NCBI GenBank assembly: GCA_022340565.1
Contig: JAJDNR010000175.1
Location: forward strand, 1-59,545
Reading direction: 5' to 3'
Origin: Desulfofustis sp.
Lineage (GTDB): Bacteria; Desulfobacterota; Desulfobulbia; Desulfobulbales; Desulfocapsaceae
DNA: 59,545 bases
Both the position numbers and the translations under genes were made by a program. The notes under the pieces are model-generated. The model had not been told where the DNA came from. It saw only the letters and a program-made list of their open reading frames with translations, and did no database searches. How positions within the stretch are numbered: position 1 is the stretch's first letter; each line of letters starts with the position of its first letter. Positions 9,909-20,918 of this stretch are shown piece by piece.

Positions 9909-12566
9909 ATGGCAGCATCCCCGAAAATAACGCCGATGCTCCGGCAATACCTAGAAATCAAGGAGCAGTATCCGAATGAAATCCTCTTCTACCGGATGGG
10001 CGATTTCTATGAAATGTTCTTCGACGACGCCCAGACCGCCTCGAAGATTCTCAACATTACGCTGACGTCGCGCAACAACAAAGCCGACACCGCAAGGATC
10101 CCGATGTGCGGGGTTCCCTATCATGCCGCCCAGAGCTACCTCGCCAAACTGGTCAAGGCCGGCAAGCGGGTCGCCATCTGCGAACAGACCGAGGATCCAT
10201 CCGAGGCGAAAACCATTGTGCGACGGGAGGTTATCCGGGTCGTTACGCCCGGCGTGGTGATCGACGACCAACTTCTCGAAGAGAACGAGAACCGCTATGT
10301 CTGCGCAATCTGCAGGTCTTCCGGAGATACCTCGGTGGTATGGGGAATCAGTTTTTTGGACCTGAGCACCGGTGAGTTTCTCACCGGGGAAATAGATGAT
10401 GGCCGGAGCATTCCCGAACAGGTGATCGACAGCCTCACCAGAATGATTCCGGCGGAGTTGCTGATCAATGAAGACCGGCGCGGCGACCTCGAACCGCTGC
10501 TCGACGCGATCGCCCTGCACCTGCCGGACCTCTGCATCACCCCGCGGAACCCCGATCTGTATTCTCTCGAAGAAGCCGGCCGTGAGTTGTGCAATCATTT
10601 CAGCGTGATCAGCCTCGACGGTTTCGGCTGCGCTTCGATGAGCCAGGGAATCATTGCCGCCGGGGTCCTGCTCGGCTACGCACGGGAAACCCAGAAAAGC
10701 GACATCAGCCACATCGAGAAACTGACACCGATCAATCTCGAATCGGTACTGCTCATCGACGATACCTCCCGGCGCAACCTCGAACTCACCCGGACCATCA
10801 TCGGCAACAAACGCGACGGCTCGCTGCTCTCGGTGCTGGACAAGACCCGGACGCCCATGGGCGGCCGCCTGCTGCAGCACTACCTGCTGGAGCCCCTGCA
10901 GCAGATCGAGCAGATCAACGAGCGACTCGACTGTGTCGCGTTTTTTTTCAACAACCCGCAGATACGGCAGGAGTTCCGGGACTGTCTCGAGGCGATCTAT
11001 GATCTCGAGCGCCTCAACTCGCGCATGGTCCTCGGCCAGGGCAACGGCCGCGATGCGGTCGCGCTGAAACAGTCACTGGCGTTGCTGCCGCAGATTCACG
11101 GGCTGCTGAACCAATGCAGGCCGGCGAAACTGGCGGGCATCGCCGCCGCGTTCGACGACCTGTCCGACCTGTCAGAGCTGCTGGAACGAGCACTGGCCGA
11201 CGACCCGCCGATAACCCTGCGTGACGGCAGGCTCATCAGGAAGGGGTATCACGGAGAACTCGACGAACTCCACCACCTGCTGCGCGACGGCAAATCGCTC
11301 ATTTTGCACCTGGAGAGCCAGGAGCGCGAACGAACCGGCATCGCCAAGCTGAAAATCGGCTACAACAAGGTGTTCGGGTACTATATCGAAGTCAGCAACG
11401 CCCACCATGACAAAGTTCCCGAACACTATATCCGCAAGCAGACACTGGTCAACGCAGAACGGTTCATTACGCCCGAACTCAAGGAATTCGAACACAAGGT
11501 CCTGTCCGCGCAAGAACGCAGCCTCGAACTCGAGTACCAGCTCTTCGTAGAGATCAGGGACCGGCTCGCCGCCAACAGCTCCCGCATTCAGCAGACCGCC
11601 CGATATCTGGCCGAAATCGACGTCTACGCCTGCCTGGCGGAAATTGCCCGGAACTATCATTACGTCAGGCCCACCCTTTCCGTCGACGGGGAAATCAGGA
11701 TCAGCGACGGCAGGCATCCGGTTATCGAACGGTCCATGCCGCCGGGGAAATTCGTGCCCAACGACCTGACCATGAATCAGAAGGACAACCAGCTGCTCAT
11801 CATCACCGGTCCAAACATGGCCGGCAAATCGACGATCCTTCGGCAGACCGCACTCATCGTGCTGATGGCCCAGATGGGCAGCTTCGTGCCGGCGGGCAGC
11901 GCAGCGGTCGGAATCGTCGACCGGATCTTCACCAGGGTCGGTGCGATGGATGACCTGCGTCGAGGGCAGTCGACCTTTATGGTGGAGATGAGCGAGACCG
12001 CCAACATCCTCAACAACGCGACCCCCCGGAGCCTTGTGGTCCTCGATGAAATCGGCCGCGGTACTTCCACCTACGACGGTCTGTCGATCGCCTGGTCGGT
12101 GGCCGAAGCGCTGGTCAGCAAGGAGGGGATCGGCGTTAAAACCCTGTTCGCGACCCATTATCATGAGCTGACCGAACTCGCCCGCAGTCACGAGCGGGTA
12201 CGAAACTATTCGGTAGCGGTCAAGGAGTGGAACGACACGATCATTTTCCTGTACCGGCTGGTCAAAGGCGGCACCAGCCGCAGCTACGGCATCCAGGTGG
12301 CGGCCCTTGCCGGCGTGCCCGCAGAGGTGGTCGGCCGCGCCGAGGAAATACTCAGACAGATCGATCACGGCGAGTTCGACCACCACCAGATTACCGGAAA
12401 AAGCAGCACCAGGCGCGGCAGAAAAGAGCACCCGAACCAGCTCAGCCTGTTCTCCGCGCCGAAGCATCCGATCCTCGAAATAATCGAAAAAATAGACGCC
12501 GACGGCCTCACTCCCCGCCAGGCTTTGGAACAATTATATGCGCTCAAAGACCTGCTCAATAACTGA
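9909..12566 (+). CDS. mutS: DNA mismatch repair ATPase MutS
   Basis: An 885-residue MutS, the mismatch-recognition protein. The N-terminal mismatch-binding motif is GDFYEMF (F33, E35). The ATPase domain has Walker A GPNMAGKS (634-641), then FTRVGAMDDLRRGQSTFMVE and the Walker B region LVVLDEIGRGTSTYDG. The C-terminal tail after about residue 800 includes the basic segment SSTRRGRKEH and ends in a helical region like the tetramerisation tail. Length is close to E. coli MutS (853). It follows the HIT gene by two bases. No mutL is seen in the window. Confidence 0.97.
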   Translation: MAASPKITPMLRQYLEIKEQYPNEILFYRMGDFYEMFFDDAQTASKILNITLTSRNNKADTARIPMCGVPYHAAQSYLAKLVKAGKRVAICEQTEDPSEAKTIVRREVIRVVTPGVVIDDQLLEENENRYVCAICRSSGDTSVVWGISFLDLSTGEFLTGEIDDGRSIPEQVIDSLTRMIPAELLINEDRRGDLEPLLDAIALHLPDLCITPRNPDLYSLEEAGRELCNHFSVISLDGFGCASMSQGIIAAGVLLGYARETQKSDISHIEKLTPINLESVLLIDDTSRRNLELTRTIIGNKRDGSLLSVLDKTRTPMGGRLLQHYLLEPLQQIEQINERLDCVAFFFNNPQIRQEFRDCLEAIYDLERLNSRMVLGQGNGRDAVALKQSLALLPQIHGLLNQCRPAKLAGIAAAFDDLSDLSELLERALADDPPITLRDGRLIRKGYHGELDELHHLLRDGKSLILHLESQERERTGIAKLKIGYNKVFGYYIEVSNAHHDKVPEHYIRKQTLVNAERFITPELKEFEHKVLSAQERSLELEYQLFVEIRDRLAANSSRIQQTARYLAEIDVYACLAEIARNYHYVRPTLSVDGEIRISDGRHPVIERSMPPGKFVPNDLTMNQKDNQLLIITGPNMAGKSTILRQTALIVLMAQMGSFVPAGSAAVGIVDRIFTRVGAMDDLRRGQSTFMVEMSETANILNNATPRSLVVLDEIGRGTSTYDGLSIAWSVAEALVSKEGIGVKTLFATHYHELTELARSHERVRNYSVAVKEWNDTIIFLYRLVKGGTSRSYGIQVAALAGVPAEVVGRAEEILRQIDHGEFDHHQITGKSSTRRGRKEHPNQLSLFSAPKHPILEIIEKIDADGLTPRQALEQLYALKDLLNN

Positions 12567-12684
12567 ACTGTCATCTTCGAGTTGTATTTTTTGTCCGAGC
12601 AGGTATATATATCGTATTGATTTCGGATGATTATCTAAAACGGCATCCGGAGAGCTCCGCCACGTGTGATTTATTGAGTCAGCC

Positions 12685-14676
12685 ATGAACAGACGCATCC
12701 TCTCGATTCATATCCTCCTATGGTCGATTCTGCTGCTCGGTGCGGGCCTGGCTGTGGCAACCACCCCCCTCGGTTACGCCGACAACTCCGATCTCCAGAC
12801 CCATTACGAAAAGGCAAAATTTTACTACAACCAGCTCAAGTCCCCGTCCGGTCTCGGGTCGGAACGCGGCAACTGGCTCAAGGGAGCAGGCAATTTCAGG
12901 CGTATTTACCTGTCCGAACCAAAGTCGGAACTGGCTCCAGCCTGCCTGTTCATGCTCGGTCGCCTCTATTACGACATGTTCAGAAAATTCGGCCAGGGAA
13001 TTGATCTGGGAGAATCCATCTCCTATTACCGGGACGTCAACAGGCTGTTTCCGGGAAACCGGCTGGCAGACGACGCCCTCTATGCGGTCGGCGCAATGCT
13101 TCTCGAAGACGTCCATGATCCCGGCCGCGCCGCCGAAACTTTCGGCATGATCATCACCGACCACACTGACGGCGATATGCGGTCGCTGGCTGAAACTCAG
13201 CTCAAGCGGCTGTCCAAAGATTACGACATCCCGCTGCCGCAGGAGATGCTCAGCGATGCCCCGCTGATGCAGCTGACCAACGTGTTGCCGGTTAAATACT
13301 GGTCATCCAGCAACTATACGCGGGTGGTCGTGCAGACCTCGGGACCAACCACCTACCGGGAGGAATTGCTGGAAAAGGCCGGAAACCGCCCGCGCAGGCT
13401 CTATATAGATTTCCAGAACGCCTATATCGAGCCGCGCTATCGGTCGCCGATTCCGATCGAAGACGGATTGCTGAAACAGGTCAGGACCGGCCAGTTCAGT
13501 GCGGATACGGTGCGAGTCGTCCTCGATATCGAATCAATATCTGATTACAAGATTTTTTCACTGCCCGACCCCTTTCGCGTCGTCATCGATGTACGCGGTG
13601 AGAAAAAGAAATCGTACATGAGCACGGTGGCGCCGCTCAAACCGCCTGCCCCCCCAGAACTCCCTGCTTCGCCAGTTCAGCCGCTACCCCGGTACACACC
13701 GGCGCAGCCCCCTGACGACACGCAGACGGTTGCCGCTGCAGCCGCCGAGATCGAACCGTCGCCCCAGCAGGAAACACCGACTGTTGACCCCGGGCCAGGC
13801 GCCGAGCGGCCTTCACCGATACCGCAGCCGGAGAGCGCAACGCCGCCGTCCGATCCTCTGGAAGTCGACAATGGACCGGTGGTGGTACTCCGGGAGACCA
13901 GGAAAATCGCCGCTCCGCTGGTGGCCATGCTGGAACCCGATGCAGCCGGCGCAATCCCGGGTCAGCGGCTGTCGCTTGCCCAGCAGCTCGGCCTGGGCAT
14001 CGGCACGATCGTGATCGACCCCGGACACGGCGGCAAGGATCCGGGGGCAATCGCCTACGGCATGAAAGAAAAGGACATCGTGCTGAAGACGGGTAAAATG
14101 CTCGCCAAGCACTTGCGTGAAAAACTCAAGGCCACCGTTATCCTGACCAGAGAAGACGATTCGTTCCTGCCGCTCGAAGAACGCACGGCCATCGCCAACA
14201 CCAACTCAGCGGACCTGTTCATTTCTCTGCACATCAATGCCCATCCGTCCTCGGACATCAGGGGATTCGAAACCTATTTCCTCAATCTGACCACCAACGA
14301 GGAGGCAATGCGGGTGGCGGCTCGGGAAAATGCCACGTCGACTCATCAGCTCAGCGATCTTCAGGACATCCTCTCCGACATCCTGAAAAACTCGAAAATC
14401 AACGAGTCCTCCAGACTGGCTGGCCAGGTGCACTCACATATCGGCACGGGACTCGCCGAATCGCACTTCCCACACAAGGACATGGGAGTCAAACAGGCGC
14501 CCTTCTATGTGCTGATCGGTGCCGAGATGCCTGCCATCCTCATCGAACTGGCCTTTATCAGTAACCCCGAAGACGCCAAGATGCTGGGCAGCGATGAATT
14601 CATCGACAGACTGACAGATCAGATATCAGACGGGATCAGCCAATACGCCAACACCAATGTCGCCGTCAGCATGTAG
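12685..14676 (+). CDS. N-acetylmuramoyl-L-alanine amidase, AmiC-type with AMIN domain
   Basis: A 663-residue exported peptidoglycan amidase that cleaves the MurNAc-L-Ala bond, typically during daughter-cell separation. It starts with a signal peptide (hydrophobic stretch 5-24, ending AVATT). A helical, TPR-like region (35-185) is followed by an AMIN domain (about 205-305; VVVQTSG...RLYIDFQNAYI), a proline-rich linker (about 314-425) and the amidase_3 catalytic domain (435-655). Zinc ligands are H448 (IDPGHGG), E462 (GMKEKD) and H516 (SLHINAH), with catalytic E621 (ILIELAF). The TPR-like N-terminal region is extra compared with E. coli AmiC. The 118-bp upstream gap suggests its own promoter after mutS. 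Confidence 0.93.
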   Translation: MNRRILSIHILLWSILLLGAGLAVATTPLGYADNSDLQTHYEKAKFYYNQLKSPSGLGSERGNWLKGAGNFRRIYLSEPKSELAPACLFMLGRLYYDMFRKFGQGIDLGESISYYRDVNRLFPGNRLADDALYAVGAMLLEDVHDPGRAAETFGMIITDHTDGDMRSLAETQLKRLSKDYDIPLPQEMLSDAPLMQLTNVLPVKYWSSSNYTRVVVQTSGPTTYREELLEKAGNRPRRLYIDFQNAYIEPRYRSPIPIEDGLLKQVRTGQFSADTVRVVLDIESISDYKIFSLPDPFRVVIDVRGEKKKSYMSTVAPLKPPAPPELPASPVQPLPRYTPAQPPDDTQTVAAAAAEIEPSPQQETPTVDPGPGAERPSPIPQPESATPPSDPLEVDNGPVVVLRETRKIAAPLVAMLEPDAAGAIPGQRLSLAQQLGLGIGTIVIDPGHGGKDPGAIAYGMKEKDIVLKTGKMLAKHLREKLKATVILTREDDSFLPLEERTAIANTNSADLFISLHINAHPSSDIRGFETYFLNLTTNEEAMRVAARENATSTHQLSDLQDILSDILKNSKINESSRLAGQVHSHIGTGLAESHFPHKDMGVKQAPFYVLIGAEMPAILIELAFISNPEDAKMLGSDEFIDRLTDQISDGISQYANTNVAVSM

Positions 14677-14804
14677 CGCATACATGGACAGCCCTGCACA
14701 CCCCGACCTGCTCGACCTCACCACCTGAATCGCCCCTGCAGTTCTGAGTCTGCGAGGTGCAAAGAGTAGCAGAGCCTTCTATCTAGAGGCATATATCTGA
14801 TCAA

Positions 14805-14942
14805 GATCCGGGAAACGCAGTGGTGCCACCTGCGTCCGCTCTTTCAATATTCCCCCCATAAACCACTGGCGGGAAGGATTTCTACCCTTCCCCGTCTACC
14901 TGCTAGATCGGCTGGTTCAGTAGAGGGGCCGATAATAAGCCG
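14805..14942. repeat. second repeat module, copy A (inverted relative to copy B)
   Basis: GATCCGGGAAACGCAG at 14805-14820 matches the reverse complement of 27686-27701 exactly over 16 bases. Read on the minus strand, 14919 down to about 14870 resembles 27433-27480 at roughly two thirds of positions (both run through GCCGAT-TAGC-GGTA and end near CTTCCC). GATAATAAGCCG (14931-14942) matches 27724-27735 exactly over 12 bases. So this copy carries the same modules as the other locus in a different order and orientation. A 7-bp stem, GGGGCCG (14925-14931) with CGGCCCC (14941-14947), overlaps it but has no following T-run. Confidence 0.5.
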
Positions 14943-14991
14943 GCCCCGCAAAATCAAGATAATCGGTTTGCGAAGTCGATGAGACGGACAA

Positions 14992-15134
14992 AGATGGCGG
15001 AAGCAGGGGTGGTTTGGTTGCGCCTACATCGCGGAGGCCCGTCGTATCAGTGAAAACGCCTGTCGACCGCCTAGGCGGCCGCAGGCCGACATCCGGATCG
15101 ACGTTTCACTGATACGGCGACAAGGCCGGAGAGC
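14992..15134. repeat. structured intergenic repeat, copy A (hairpin module)
   Basis: This segment shares conserved blocks with copy B at 27497-27663: AGATGGCGGAAGC (14992-15004), CATCGCGGAGGCC (15027-15039, identical in B) and CGGCGACAAGGCCGGAGAGC (15115-15134, two single-base gaps against B). Between the last two blocks lies a large inverted repeat: a perfect 13-bp stem (15043-15055 with 15104-15116) enclosing a smaller nested stem (GCCTG 15058-15062 with CAGGC 15082-15086) around the palindrome CCGCCTAGGCGG. The stem sequence is unrelated to that in copy B although its position is the same, which suggests the fold is kept rather than the sequence. Confidence 0.65.
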
Positions 15135-15282
15135 AGCAGCCGCATCCGATCCATCCCCGCTTCCATCCCCGAAACAGTTTTATCATAGATCTATTTGTTG
15201 ATGGATGGCATATAGAGACAAAAAGCGATGCTGGTCTGCAGGGACACTCTGTCTGGAAATGGTCAACCAATTCAGGATCAAC

Positions 15283-15314
15283 CAAAAAGGCCGTCCCCGT
15301 TTCCGGAGACGGCC
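15283..15314 (-). terminator. intrinsic terminator of the atpF'FHAGDC operon
   Basis: On the minus strand GGCCGTCTCC (15305-15314), a six-base loop and GGGGACGGCC (15289-15298) form a stem with one mismatch, followed by a run of five Ts (15284-15288). It starts 26 bases after the atpC stop, the right place and direction for terminating the ATP synthase transcript. Confidence 0.85.
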
Positions 15315-15340
15315 CTGTTCATCCGATCTGAAATCTGGCG

Positions 15341-15751
15341 CTACTTGAACTCGGCTGCCTTCAACCGCATGATCGCCCGCCGCAGGGCGGATTCAGCCCG
15401 CGCCACATTGATTGAATCATCGTGGGATGACGCCTGGGCGAGTCTTTTTTCGGCACGCTCCTTGGCCCTCATCGCACGTTCGACATCGATCTGGTAACCA
15501 AACTCCGCACTCTCCACCAGAAAGGTAATTTTATTATTGGAGACCTCGCAGAAACCGCCGCTCACCATCAGATGCTCGCGCTTCTTGCCTTTCTCGTATG
15601 ACAAAATACCCGTCTTAATGGTTGAGAGGAACGGGGCATGATTGGCCAGAACCCCGAAGTCACCGCCGTAACCGGGTGCGTTCACAATGTCAACGTCCTC
15701 ACTGACCACCGCACCACTTGGGGTTACCACTTCCAATGCTATCTGTGCCAT
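15341..15751 (-). CDS. atpC: F1 ATP synthase epsilon subunit
   Basis: A 136-residue epsilon subunit, which links the rotor and restrains ATP hydrolysis. The N-terminal beta-sandwich has the family pattern [34 protein letters not shown], and the C-terminal half is the two-helix hairpin ([13 protein letters not shown]...). It is the last gene of the operon, 34 bp after atpD and 26 bp before the terminator. Confidence 0.95.
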   Translation of the reverse strand: MAQIALEVVTPSGAVVSEDVDIVNAPGYGGDFGVLANHAPFLSTIKTGILSYEKGKKREHLMVSGGFCEVSNNKITFLVESAEFGYQIDVERAMRAKERAEKRLAQASSHDDSINVARAESALRRAIMRLKAAEFK

Positions 15752-15785
15752 TTATTCCGCCTCCCTGCTCGCGTGCTGCAGCGCT

Positions 15786-17198
<1,413 letters not shown>

Positions 17199-17242
17199 TT
17201 ACCCCTCCTAGGTTTGAGATTGTATCTTTATATCAAAATGTA

Positions 17243-18124
17243 TTATTTAAGGGCTTCGGCACCACCGACGATATCCATCAGCTCCCCGGTAATCGCAGCC
17301 TGGCGCGCCTTGTTGTAGAGGACCGTCAGATCCGAAATCATGTCCTTGCAGGCCTTGGTGGCGTTGTCCATGGCCGTCATCCGCGCGGCATGCTCACTGG
17401 CGCCGACCTCCAGCATCGCATGATAGATCATCACGTTGAGATACAGCGGCTGCAGCACGTCCATGATCTCTTCCGCCGAAGGTTCATAAATGTACTCGCC
17501 GGAAATCTTCTTGGTACCCTCCCCGTCCTCGGCCGTCGCCACCGGCTGCACCGGCAGAAAGTCCTCGGCGGTGGGGACCTGGATGGCCACCGAGCGGAAA
17601 TGGCCGAACAGCACCTCGACCTTGTCGGATCCACCCTCGGCGAGAAAATGCTGGGACACCTCGGCGGCGATCTCCCGCGCATTGAACATCTGGAAGGTTC
17701 CCATGATATCGCGGTAGGATTTCCTCACCTTGCCGGTCTTCCTCAAAAGCTGGTGTCCCTTTTTCCCAACGCACACGAAACTGACGGTTTTGCCTTCCGC
17801 TTCGTACGCTTCCATCTTCCGCCCTGCGAGTTTGACGATGTTCGAGTTGAAAGAGCCGCACAGCCCTCGATCGGAGGTGATGACAACCAGTTCCACCGAT
17901 CTGACCTGCCGCTTTTCCATGAGCGGATAACTGCCGCCGGTGGTCGCCCGACTGGACAGATTCGACATCGTCTCGTTGAACTTGGAGGTATAGGGCCGGA
18001 AGGCCTCCATCTTCTCCTGGGCGCCGCGCAGCTTCGCGGACGCGACCATGTTCATGGCTTTGGTGATCTGTGCGGTCTTTTTGACACCGACGATCTTGGT
18101 TTTAACCTCTTTTAAGCTCGGCAT
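17243..18124 (-). CDS. atpG: F1 ATP synthase gamma subunit
   Basis: A 293-residue gamma subunit forming the central rotor shaft. Both conserved ends are present: the N-terminal helix (KKTAQITKAMNMVASAKLR) and the C-terminal helix (ASEHAARMTAMDNATKACKD followed by YNKARQAAITGEL). The middle segment EDFLPVQPVATAEDGEGTKKI is somewhat longer and more charged than in E. coli. The stop lies 50 bp before atpD, and the start is 15 bp after atpA. Confidence 0.97.
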   Translation of the reverse strand: MPSLKEVKTKIVGVKKTAQITKAMNMVASAKLRGAQEKMEAFRPYTSKFNETMSNLSSRATTGGSYPLMEKRQVRSVELVVITSDRGLCGSFNSNIVKLAGRKMEAYEAEGKTVSFVCVGKKGHQLLRKTGKVRKSYRDIMGTFQMFNAREIAAEVSQHFLAEGGSDKVEVLFGHFRSVAIQVPTAEDFLPVQPVATAEDGEGTKKISGEYIYEPSAEEIMDVLQPLYLNVMIYHAMLEVGASEHAARMTAMDNATKACKDMISDLTVLYNKARQAAITGELMDIVGGAEALK

Positions 18125-18139
18125 AATGAGACCTTCTCG

Positions 18140-19663
18140 TTATTTAAGACCTTTCGTTGCCCTGAACGTTTCACCAAAGCTGGTCAGCGCCTTTTCGACT
18201 TTTGCCTTGATCTCGTCGGTAAATTCCTTTTTCTCCTTGAGATCGGAGAAGATCGACGGATCGTTCGACTCGATGTAGTTGTAGAGTTCCGACTCGTAGT
18301 CGGCAAGGGTCTCTACCGGCAGCTTGTCGAGGAAGCCTCTGGTACCGGCGTACAGGATCGTAACCTGCTTTTCCATTGGCAGCGGCTGGTACTGCGGCTG
18401 CTTGAGGATCTCGACGAGACGCTCTCCCCTGGTCAGCTGGGCCTGGGTGGCCGCATCGAGATCCGAACCGAAGGCCGCGAACGCAGCCAGTTCACGATAC
18501 TGGGCCAGATCCAGGCGCAGGGTACCGGCGACCTGCTTCATCGCTTTGACCTGGGCGGCGCCACCGACGCGGGAAACCGACAGACCGACGTTGATCGCCG
18601 GGCGGACGCCGGAGAAGAACAGGTTCGGCTCGAGGTAGACCTGTCCGTCGGTGATGGAGATAACGTTGGTGGGGATGAATGCGGAAACGTCGCCGGCCTG
18701 GGTCTCGATGATCGGTAATGCGGTCAGCGACCCGGCACCGAGCTCATCATTGACCTTTGCGGCACGCTCCAGCAGGCGTGAATGGTTGAAGAAAATGTCG
18801 CCGGGGAAGGCCTCGCGTCCCGGCGGCCGACGCAGCAGCAGGGACAGTTCGCGATAGGATACGGCCTGCTTGGAAAGGTCATCGTAGATAATCAGCGCAT
18901 GCTCTCCGTTGTCGCGGAAATACTCACCCATCGAGCAACCGGCGAAGGGGGCGATGTACTGCATCGGGGCGGGGTCCGAGGCACAGGCGGAAACCACGGT
19001 CGTGTAGTCCATGGCACCGTGCTTCCTGAGGGCCTCGACGACGAGGGCGACCGTCGATTTCTTCTGGCCGACGGCCACGTAAATACAGTGCACGTCGGTA
19101 TCTTTCTGAGCGATGATTGCATCGACGCAGAGCGCGGTCTTACCGATCTGGCGGTCGCCGATGATCAGTTCGCGCTGGCCGCGGCCGACCGGGGTCATCG
19201 CATCGACCGCTTTGGAGCCGGTGTACATCGGCTCGTGAACGCCCTTCCTGGCGATAACGCCGGGAGCCAGAACTTCGATCTTCGAGAAGGCCTTGGCATT
19301 GATCGGTCCCTGGCCGTCGATGGGCAGGCCGATGCCGTCGACAACCCGGCCTTCCATCTCGGGGCCGACCGGAACCTCGGCGATACGGCCGGTGCGCTTG
19401 ACGATGTCGCCTTCCTTGATACCGGTTACGTCGCCAAGTATCGCACATCCGACGTTGTCTTCCTCGAGATTCAGCGCCAGGCCCATGATGCTGCCCGGAA
19501 ACTCGAGCAGTTCCATGGCCATGCAATTCTGAACGCCGTAGACGCGGGCGATGCCGTCACCGACTGAGATAACGGTTCCCGTCTCGTCCAGGTCCACGCT
19601 GGTCTCGTACCCAGCAATCTGATCTTTGATGATTTGGCTGATTTCTTCGGCTTTGATCTGCAT
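18140..19663 (-). CDS. atpA: F1 ATP synthase alpha subunit
   Basis: A 507-residue alpha subunit, which binds but does not hydrolyse ATP. The nucleotide-binding P-loop is GDRQIGKTA at about residue 169, followed by the alpha-specific stretches [13 protein letters not shown] and [21 protein letters not shown]. Length is the same as most bacterial alpha subunits. Its ATG directly follows the atpH stop with no gap. Confidence 0.98.
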   Translation of the reverse strand: MQIKAEEISQIIKDQIAGYETSVDLDETGTVISVGDGIARVYGVQNCMAMELLEFPGSIMGLALNLEEDNVGCAILGDVTGIKEGDIVKRTGRIAEVPVGPEMEGRVVDGIGLPIDGQGPINAKAFSKIEVLAPGVIARKGVHEPMYTGSKAVDAMTPVGRGQRELIIGDRQIGKTALCVDAIIAQKDTDVHCIYVAVGQKKSTVALVVEALRKHGAMDYTTVVSACASDPAPMQYIAPFAGCSMGEYFRDNGEHALIIYDDLSKQAVSYRELSLLLRRPPGREAFPGDIFFNHSRLLERAAKVNDELGAGSLTALPIIETQAGDVSAFIPTNVISITDGQVYLEPNLFFSGVRPAINVGLSVSRVGGAAQVKAMKQVAGTLRLDLAQYRELAAFAAFGSDLDAATQAQLTRGERLVEILKQPQYQPLPMEKQVTILYAGTRGFLDKLPVETLADYESELYNYIESNDPSIFSDLKEKKEFTDEIKAKVEKALTSFGETFRATKGLK

Positions 19664-20209
19664 CTATTCTCTCCCCTTGATGGAACCTTTTAGACTTGCA
19701 AGCTGAGTCCTGATACTGCCGTCCAGAACCAGATCTCCGACCTTGGCGATCATGCCGCCAATGATTGAAGGATCGACCGATGCAGTCAGCTCAACCTTTT
19801 TGCCAGTTATTTTTTCTAATGTTGCCTGTATCTTGTTCTGCAATTCCGTGTCCAGTTCAACAGCGGTAACCACCGAGCCATGGCTGATGTTCTTGACATC
19901 ATCTACCATGATCTGAAATTCTTCGGCAATCTCCGGCAGAATCGTCGCCCGCTTCTTCTCGACGAGCAGGTGCAGGAAGTTGCCCATGATCGTGTCTGCC
20001 TCCATCGATTTGACGATTGCAGCCATGGCCTTGTCCCTGACATCGAGCGGATAGAGGGGATTGGTCAGCGCGTCTTCAACTTCCGGGTTGGTCTTGAAAA
20101 GACCGGCAACCGCCTTCAGCGCTTCACTGTAGGCTTCGTACTTACCGTCTTCCTTACCGATCGCAAACAGCGCCTTGGCGTAACGTCTGGCGAGGATGGT
20201 CTGTTTCAC
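19664..20209 (-). CDS. atpH: F1 ATP synthase delta subunit
   Basis: A 181-residue delta subunit (OSCP), which ties the stator b subunits to the top of F1. The N-terminal helical domain starts ARRYAKALFAIGKEDGK, a clear family signature, and the C-terminal domain has the typical GGMIAKVGDLVLDGSIRTQL motif. Its ATG overlaps the atpF stop by four bases (ATGA). Confidence 0.95.
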   Translation of the reverse strand: MKQTILARRYAKALFAIGKEDGKYEAYSEALKAVAGLFKTNPEVEDALTNPLYPLDVRDKAMAAIVKSMEADTIMGNFLHLLVEKKRATILPEIAEEFQIMVDDVKNISHGSVVTAVELDTELQNKIQATLEKITGKKVELTASVDPSIIGGMIAKVGDLVLDGSIRTQLASLKGSIKGRE

Positions 20210-20916
20210 TGTACGGCCCCCACTTTATCTAGGTAGTTTTCGATGATCTTCACCTGATCGTCAGCGGTCAGGTTCTTGACGATCAGCTCTTCGGCCATAA
20301 CCGCCGCCTGATCGGTGATTTCATTTTTGAGACTGCGACGGGCTTCAACGATCTCGTTCTGAACCGCCAGTTCCGCCTGACGCTTCATATCGGCGACGGC
20401 TGCCTCGGCCTTCTCGAGGATCTTGCTTTTTTCAACCTCAGCCTGGGCGACCGCCTTTTCGACGATCTTGTCAATGTCTTTTTCGACAGTCGCCAGTTTT
20501 GCTTCGAATTGCCGATACTGCCTCTCGGCATCGGCCTTGCGCGTTTCCAGGTCTTCGAGTTCATGCTTCACCGATTGCTGGCGGCTGCCCAGTGCGGAAG
20601 CGATCGGTTTGGCGCCAAATTTCACCAGAATGATCATCAGCGCGATGAAGTTGACGATCCGCCAAAACAGGTCCTTCAGTTTGGCCGCTGACAGGCTGCC
20701 TTCGCCGTGTCCGCCACCGTGGTCTCCGGCCTGGGTCGCATCGGTTCCATGCGCGTCCGTCGCTCCGTGAGCTGCATCGCTTGTCTGTTCAACCGCTGCA
20801 CCGTGCGAGTCAGGAGCCGATGACGAGGCATGGACCGTAGCCGTCGCGATGGACAGTGCAAAGCAGAATGCCCCCACGAGCATGAATATTCTGGTCATGT
20901 GCTCGAATTTTTTCAT
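20206..20916 (-). CDS. atpF: Fo ATP synthase b subunit with signal peptide and His-rich extension
   Basis: A 236-residue b subunit, much longer than the usual 156-170. Residues 1-30 form a signal-peptide-like segment (hydrophobic 9-25, then TVHA). Residues 31-72 are rich in His, Ala, Asp and Gly. The membrane helix proper is about 83-100 (FWRIVNFIALMIILVKFG), followed by KPIASALGSRQ and a long charged coiled coil (110-215) typical of the stator stalk. It is three genes upstream of atpA and two bases after atpF'. If the extension is exported it would face the periplasm. Confidence 0.93.
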   Translation of the reverse strand: MKKFEHMTRIFMLVGAFCFALSIATATVHASSSAPDSHGAAVEQTSDAAHGATDAHGTDATQAGDHGGGHGEGSLSAAKLKDLFWRIVNFIALMIILVKFGAKPIASALGSRQQSVKHELEDLETRKADAERQYRQFEAKLATVEKDIDKIVEKAVAQAEVEKSKILEKAEAAVADMKRQAELAVQNEIVEARRSLKNEITDQAAVMAEELIVKNLTADDQVKIIENYLDKVGAVQ

Positions 20917-20918
20917 GA

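Larger units (their letters stand above)
14677..15282. other. 606-bp intergenic region with no gene
   Basis: No credible coding sequence lies here. The right part (about 14805-15134) is occupied by structured repeat-like sequence that recurs in rearranged form at 27433-27735; those modules are described in separate entries. The left part (14677-14800) shows nothing I can name. Small frames in this gap lack ribosome-binding sites and family resemblance. Confidence 0.6.

Noticed and set aside
11172-12533. 453-codon frame antisense to mutS
   Set aside because: mutS motifs are complete on the other strand; the antisense product shows no domain.
14925-14947. GGGGCCG/CGGCCCC hairpin as terminator of the amidase gene
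   Set aside because: No T-run follows on either strand, it is about 250 bp from the stop, and it overlaps the repeat module.
15228-15497. Small plus-strand frame downstream of the amidase
   Set aside because: It runs through the atp terminator and the atpC coding region.
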